From positions 2,666,001 through 2,730,000 of the forward strand of contig NZ_CP057483.1 in the NCBI RefSeq assembly GCF_013836145.1: a DNA stretch of 64,000 nt. Direction: 5' to 3'. The notes under the pieces were generated by a model that worked only from the letters and a program-made list of their open reading frames with translations, searched no databases and had not been told where the DNA came from. This document shows, one piece after another, positions 61,279 to 64,000 of the stretch (positions within the stretch are counted from its first letter, which is position 1; each line of letters begins with the position of its first letter). This stretch comes from Citrobacter sp. RHB25-C09 (lineage in GTDB: Bacteria; Pseudomonadota; Gammaproteobacteria; Enterobacterales; Enterobacteriaceae). A program made the position numbers and the translations under genes.

Positions 61279-61735
61279 ATTCGATTAGATTTTTGAAACC
61301 TCAGCATTTATCTCTTCGCCATAAAAGAGATGCCAACAAGGTATTATGAGTGTCAGCCATTAATGAACCGGGGTAATCACTATATATTTCTTTACCTTTC
61401 ATTAATGCTGGAAGAATTGTTGCAGCTAACGTATTAGCAGGCAAGGTAACATACCTGTTAACCGCTGCTTTTAAGATTAATATTAAGCGTTAATAAACCG
61501 CTTTTTTAGGAATTACTTGATATTGACAATATCTATATTGTCGACTCAGCCTGCGATATTTCCTAAATAAGCAGTTGTCTCTGAGATTATTTCCATCAGT
61601 AACATTAAGGAATTATCACGGCATAAACCCGCTATTCTTTTAAGATAAATTTCCCCTCGCCATTGCATTTTGCGCCAGCTTTATCCATGATCGAAATGTG
61701 ACAATTGTCATATAACAAAAGGTTTTACGCTTACT
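61279..61735. other. Regulatory region between wza and yegH
   Basis: No reading frame in this stretch looks like a gene. It should hold the wza promoter (- strand) and the long untranslated leader known for this operon, plus the yegH promoter close to 61700. Visible structure: a candidate RcsAB box (61552-61565), overlapping palindromes at 61519-61542, and a 12-base palindrome TGACAATTGTCA at 61699-61710 next to TATAAC. Confidence 0.6.
61552..61565. promoter_or_regulatory. Candidate RcsAB box for the colanic acid operon
   Basis: TGCGATATTTCCTA matches 9 of 14 positions of the RcsAB consensus TaAGaatatTCctA, including the full TTCCTA half. It lies about 490 bases upstream of wza, the distance range at which the RcsA-RcsB site is described in E. 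coli. RcsA-RcsB activates wza transcription on envelope stress. Identification by eye only. Confidence 0.55.
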
Positions 61736-63319
61736 ATGGAATGGATTGCCGATCCGTCAATCTGGGCCGGACTCGTCACGCTGGTGGTGCTCGAACTGGT
61801 CCTCGGCATTGATAACTTAGTCTTTATTGCCATCCTTGCAGAAAAACTGCCGCCTGCTCAGCGCGACCGTGCGCGCGTTACCGGACTGGTGTTGGCAATG
61901 CTGATGCGCCTGCTGCTGCTGGCATCCATCTCGTGGCTGGTCACCCTGACAAAGCCACTCTTCAGCGTGCAAAGCTTAAGCTTCAGTGCCCGCGATCTGA
62001 TCATGCTCTTCGGCGGTTTCTTCCTGCTGTTTAAAGCCACCATGGAGCTTAACGAACGGCTGGAAGGGAAGGACAGCGACAACCCCACCCAGCGCAAGGG
62101 GGCGAAATTCTGGGGCGTGGTGGCGCAAATTGTGGTGCTGGACGCCATTTTCTCACTCGACTCCGTGATTACTGCCGTCGGGATGGTTGACCATCTGGCG
62201 GTGATGATGGCCGCCGTGATTATTGCGATCAGCCTGATGCTGATGGCAAGTAAGTCCCTCACCCGCTTTGTGAACAACCATCCCACTATTGTGATCCTGT
62301 GCCTCAGCTTCCTGCTGATGATCGGCTTCAGCCTGGTGGCGGATGGCTTCGGCTTCCATATTCCAAAAGGCTATCTGTACGCTGCCATTGGCTTCTCAGT
62401 GATGATCGAAGCGCTGAATCAGTTAGCTATCTTTAACCGTCGTCGTTTCCTGTCGGCCAACCACACGTTGCGCCAGCGGACGACGGAAGCGGTTATGCGC
62501 CTGTTGAGCGGACAAAAAGAGGATGCCGAACTGGATGCAGAAACAGCCTCGATGCTGGTGGATCATGACGACAGTCAGATATTCAACCCACAGGAACGTC
62601 GGATGATTGGCCGCGTGCTGAACCTCAACCAGCGCTCCGTAAGCAGCATTATGACGTCACGCCATGATATTGAGCATATCGATCTGGCCGCTCCCGAAGC
62701 AGAAATCCGCGCGCTGCTGGAAAAAAACCAGCATACCCGACTGGTGGTTACGGGGGAAAATGAGCAGGAAGATCTGCTCGGCGTGGTGCATGTCATTGAC
62801 CTGTTGCAACAGTCGCTACGCGGCGAACCGCTTGACCTGCGTGCGTTGATTCGCCAGCCGCTGGTCTTCCCTGAGACGCTGCCGCTGCTTCAGGCGCTGG
62901 AGCAGTTCCGCAATGCGCGAACCCACTTTGCGTTTGTGGTCGATGAATTCGGTTCGGTGGAAGGGATTGTGACGCTGAGTGATGTGATGGAAACCATCGC
63001 CGGAAATCTGCCCAACGAGGTGGAAGAGATCGACGCCCGTCATGATATCCAGAAAAACGCAGACGGCTCCTGGACCGCCAACGGCCATATGCCGTTAGAA
63101 GATCTGGTGCAATACGTTCCCCTGCCGCTGGACGATAAGCGCGAATATCACACCATTGCCGGTCTGCTCATGGAATATTTGCAACGTATTCCGAAAACGG
63201 GAGAAGAGGTTCAGGTGGGCGACTACCTGCTGAAAACGTTGCAGGTAGAAAGTCATCGGGTGCAGAAGGTACAGCTGATTCCTTTGCATCACGAAGAAGA
63301 GATGGATTACGAAGTGTAA
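61736..63319 (+). CDS. yegH: YegH TerC/CBS/CorC-domain membrane protein
   Basis: This 527-residue protein has three parts. The N-terminal TerC-type membrane domain (about residues 10-240, seven helices) has acidic residues in LELVLGIDNLVFIAIL and DAIFSLDSVITAVG that recall metal-ion binding. A pair of CBS domains follows, about residues 300-430 (RSVSSIMTSRHDIEHIDL, HFAFVVDEFGSVEGIVTL), and a CorC/HlyC C-terminal domain. The E. coli homologue has no established function; metal efflux is a family-level guess. It is divergent from wza and followed by REP units. Confidence 0.92.
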   Translation: MEWIADPSIWAGLVTLVVLELVLGIDNLVFIAILAEKLPPAQRDRARVTGLVLAMLMRLLLLASISWLVTLTKPLFSVQSLSFSARDLIMLFGGFFLLFKATMELNERLEGKDSDNPTQRKGAKFWGVVAQIVVLDAIFSLDSVITAVGMVDHLAVMMAAVIIAISLMLMASKSLTRFVNNHPTIVILCLSFLLMIGFSLVADGFGFHIPKGYLYAAIGFSVMIEALNQLAIFNRRRFLSANHTLRQRTTEAVMRLLSGQKEDAELDAETASMLVDHDDSQIFNPQERRMIGRVLNLNQRSVSSIMTSRHDIEHIDLAAPEAEIRALLEKNQHTRLVVTGENEQEDLLGVVHVIDLLQQSLRGEPLDLRALIRQPLVFPETLPLLQALEQFRNARTHFAFVVDEFGSVEGIVTLSDVMETIAGNLPNEVEEIDARHDIQKNADGSWTANGHMPLEDLVQYVPLPLDDKREYHTIAGLLMEYLQRIPKTGEEVQVGDYLLKTLQVESHRVQKVQLIPLHHEEEMDYEV

Positions 63320-63327
63320 TGCGCAGT

Positions 63328-63411
63328 GCCGGATGGCGGCGCGTCGCGCCTTATCCGGCCTACAGCTGAATGCCCAACGTAGGCCGGATAAGCGTCAGCG
63401 CGATCCGGCAA
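63328..63411. repeat. REP pair (BIME) between yegH and asmA
   Basis: Two REP units in opposite orientation: GCCGGATGGCGGCGCGTCGC at the start of the first (63328-63361) and GTAGGCCGGATAAGCGTCAG in the second (63379-63410), between convergent genes. Confidence 0.92.
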
Positions 63412-63420
63412 TAACCCGCA

Positions 63421-64000
63421 TCAAAGCTTATCAAGCAGCTTCTTCACATCTTTGCTATTGCGGGAATCTTTGTTGCGATCCGCCCAGTCGTTCAGCCGGC
63501 GCTTCGCTTCATCCTGCATGTGTTTGCGCAGCAACTGATCGACCTGCAGGTTGTAGTTCAACGCCTGCCAGTTTCCGTAAACTCTGAGCGGAACCGGCGT
63601 CTCTTTCAGGAAGTCGATCAGCTTACTCTCGCCCTTCCAGCCACCCAGCACCCGCACATTAAACTGAGTGTCGCAGGTTTGTCCGACCAGATTAAGCGTG
63701 CCTTTCCCGGTCAGTGCCAGCATGGAGGAATCCCCTTCCATATTGTCGAGAGAGAGTTTGCCGTGATCGAGGGTAAGGTCGGTTACAAAACGATCGAGAC
63801 GGGTCGCGTTATCAAAACTTTGAAGCGTTTGTATATCACCACCACTGCGTTCTACCGCCTGCTGCACCAGCTGCTGGAAATTCATGCCATCCATGCGGGT
63901 ATCGCGCATGTCGACATGTGCATTACCCTGCCAGCTATGACGAAAGGCCTCGGCATCAATATCTGCACCAGAAAAATCCCCAGTCAGATTCATTTTACCG
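63421..64000 (-). CDS. asmA: AsmA, C-terminal part (cut by window end)
   Basis: The frame is open to the window edge on the - strand, so only about the last 192 codons of a protein of roughly 617 residues are present. AsmA is an inner-membrane-anchored periplasmic protein with a repeating beta-groove fold, implicated in outer-membrane protein and lipid balance. The segment present (LALTGKGTLNLVGQTCDTQF, then VPLRVYGNWQALNYNL) is the conserved AsmA C-terminal domain. The tail is helical and charged (DEAKRRLNDWADRNKDSRN). It is convergent with yegH across a REP pair. Confidence 0.93.
   Translation of the reverse strand, partial: GKMNLTGDFSGADIDAEAFRHSWQGNAHVDMRDTRMDGMNFQQLVQQAVERSGGDIQTLQSFDNATRLDRFVTDLTLDHGKLSLDNMEGDSSMLALTGKGTLNLVGQTCDTQFNVRVLGGWKGESKLIDFLKETPVPLRVYGNWQALNYNLQVDQLLRKHMQDEAKRRLNDWADRNKDSRNSKDVKKLLDKL

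Noticed and set aside
63333..63587. 84-residue frame on the + strand after yegH
   Set aside because: Its first half is translated REP sequence and the rest is antisense to asmA.
1..64000. CRISPR arrays, insertion sequences, prophage genes, tRNA or rRNA genes
   Set aside because: No direct-repeat/spacer pattern, transposase, integrase or structural RNA was seen; all repeats found are REP-type elements.

Overview
The window is an ordinary chromosomal stretch of an enteric bacterium (Enterobacteriaceae). The gene order matches the E. coli and Salmonella region around his, rfb and wca. A propanediol-utilisation (pdu) operon next to yeeX excludes E. coli K-12. The absence of the phs thiosulfate-reductase genes between dacD and sbcB argues against typical Salmonella. 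Citrobacter (C. freundii group) is the best guess; genus is an inference from gene order and recalled protein similarity, not from a search.

Layout. (1) 1-4249, + strand: the 3' end of the pdu operon (pduS partial, pduT, pduU, pduV, pduW, pduX), covering shell proteins, electron transfer, propionate kinase and L-threonine kinase of the coenzyme B12-dependent 1,2-propanediol microcompartment. (2) 4282-12948: core genes tmaR/yeeX, yeeA, sbmC (with a LexA box), dacD, sbcB, plaP, yeeY and yeeZ. (3) 13043-20480: the his operon with promoter, leader peptide hisL, attenuator, hisGDCBHAFI and terminator. (4) 20525-24469, - strand: wzzB, ugd and gnd, the usual border of the O-antigen locus. (5) 24588-37101, - strand: the O-antigen cluster rfbBDAC, wzx, a VioA-like aminotransferase, a hexapeptide acyltransferase, a WecF-like glycosyltransferase, a TviB-like nucleotide-sugar dehydrogenase, another glycosyltransferase, wzy and a DUF1972 glycosyltransferase. 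The part from about 24.6 to 33.6 kb is visibly AT-rich, as is usual for horizontally exchanged O-antigen genes. A JUMPstart/ops element lies upstream of rfbB. (6) 37478-61061, - strand: galF and the complete colanic acid operon (wza, wzb, wzc, wcaA-F, gmd, fcl, gmm, wcaI, cpsB, cpsG, wcaJ, wzxC, wcaK, wcaL, wcaM) with a second JUMPstart/ops and a candidate RcsAB box. (7) 61736-64000: yegH and the 3' part of asmA.

The surface-polysaccharide genes work together. The rfb genes make dTDP-L-rhamnose and the shared intermediate dTDP-4-keto-6-deoxyglucose. The VioA-like enzyme and the acyltransferase probably divert that intermediate to dTDP-Qui4N-acyl. The TviB-like enzyme probably makes a UDP-HexNAc-uronic acid. 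Three glycosyltransferases plus the WecA-initiated first sugar suggest a tetrasaccharide O unit, flipped by Wzx, polymerised by Wzy and length-controlled by WzzB. Colanic acid uses GDP-fucose (cpsG, cpsB, gmd, fcl) and UDP-glucuronate (ugd).

I found no mobile element, CRISPR array, tRNA or rRNA and no convincing new system. The least-described part is the accessory O-antigen cluster. Smaller points are a shortened histidine leader peptide, several palindromes in promoter regions, and REP elements at operon junctions.
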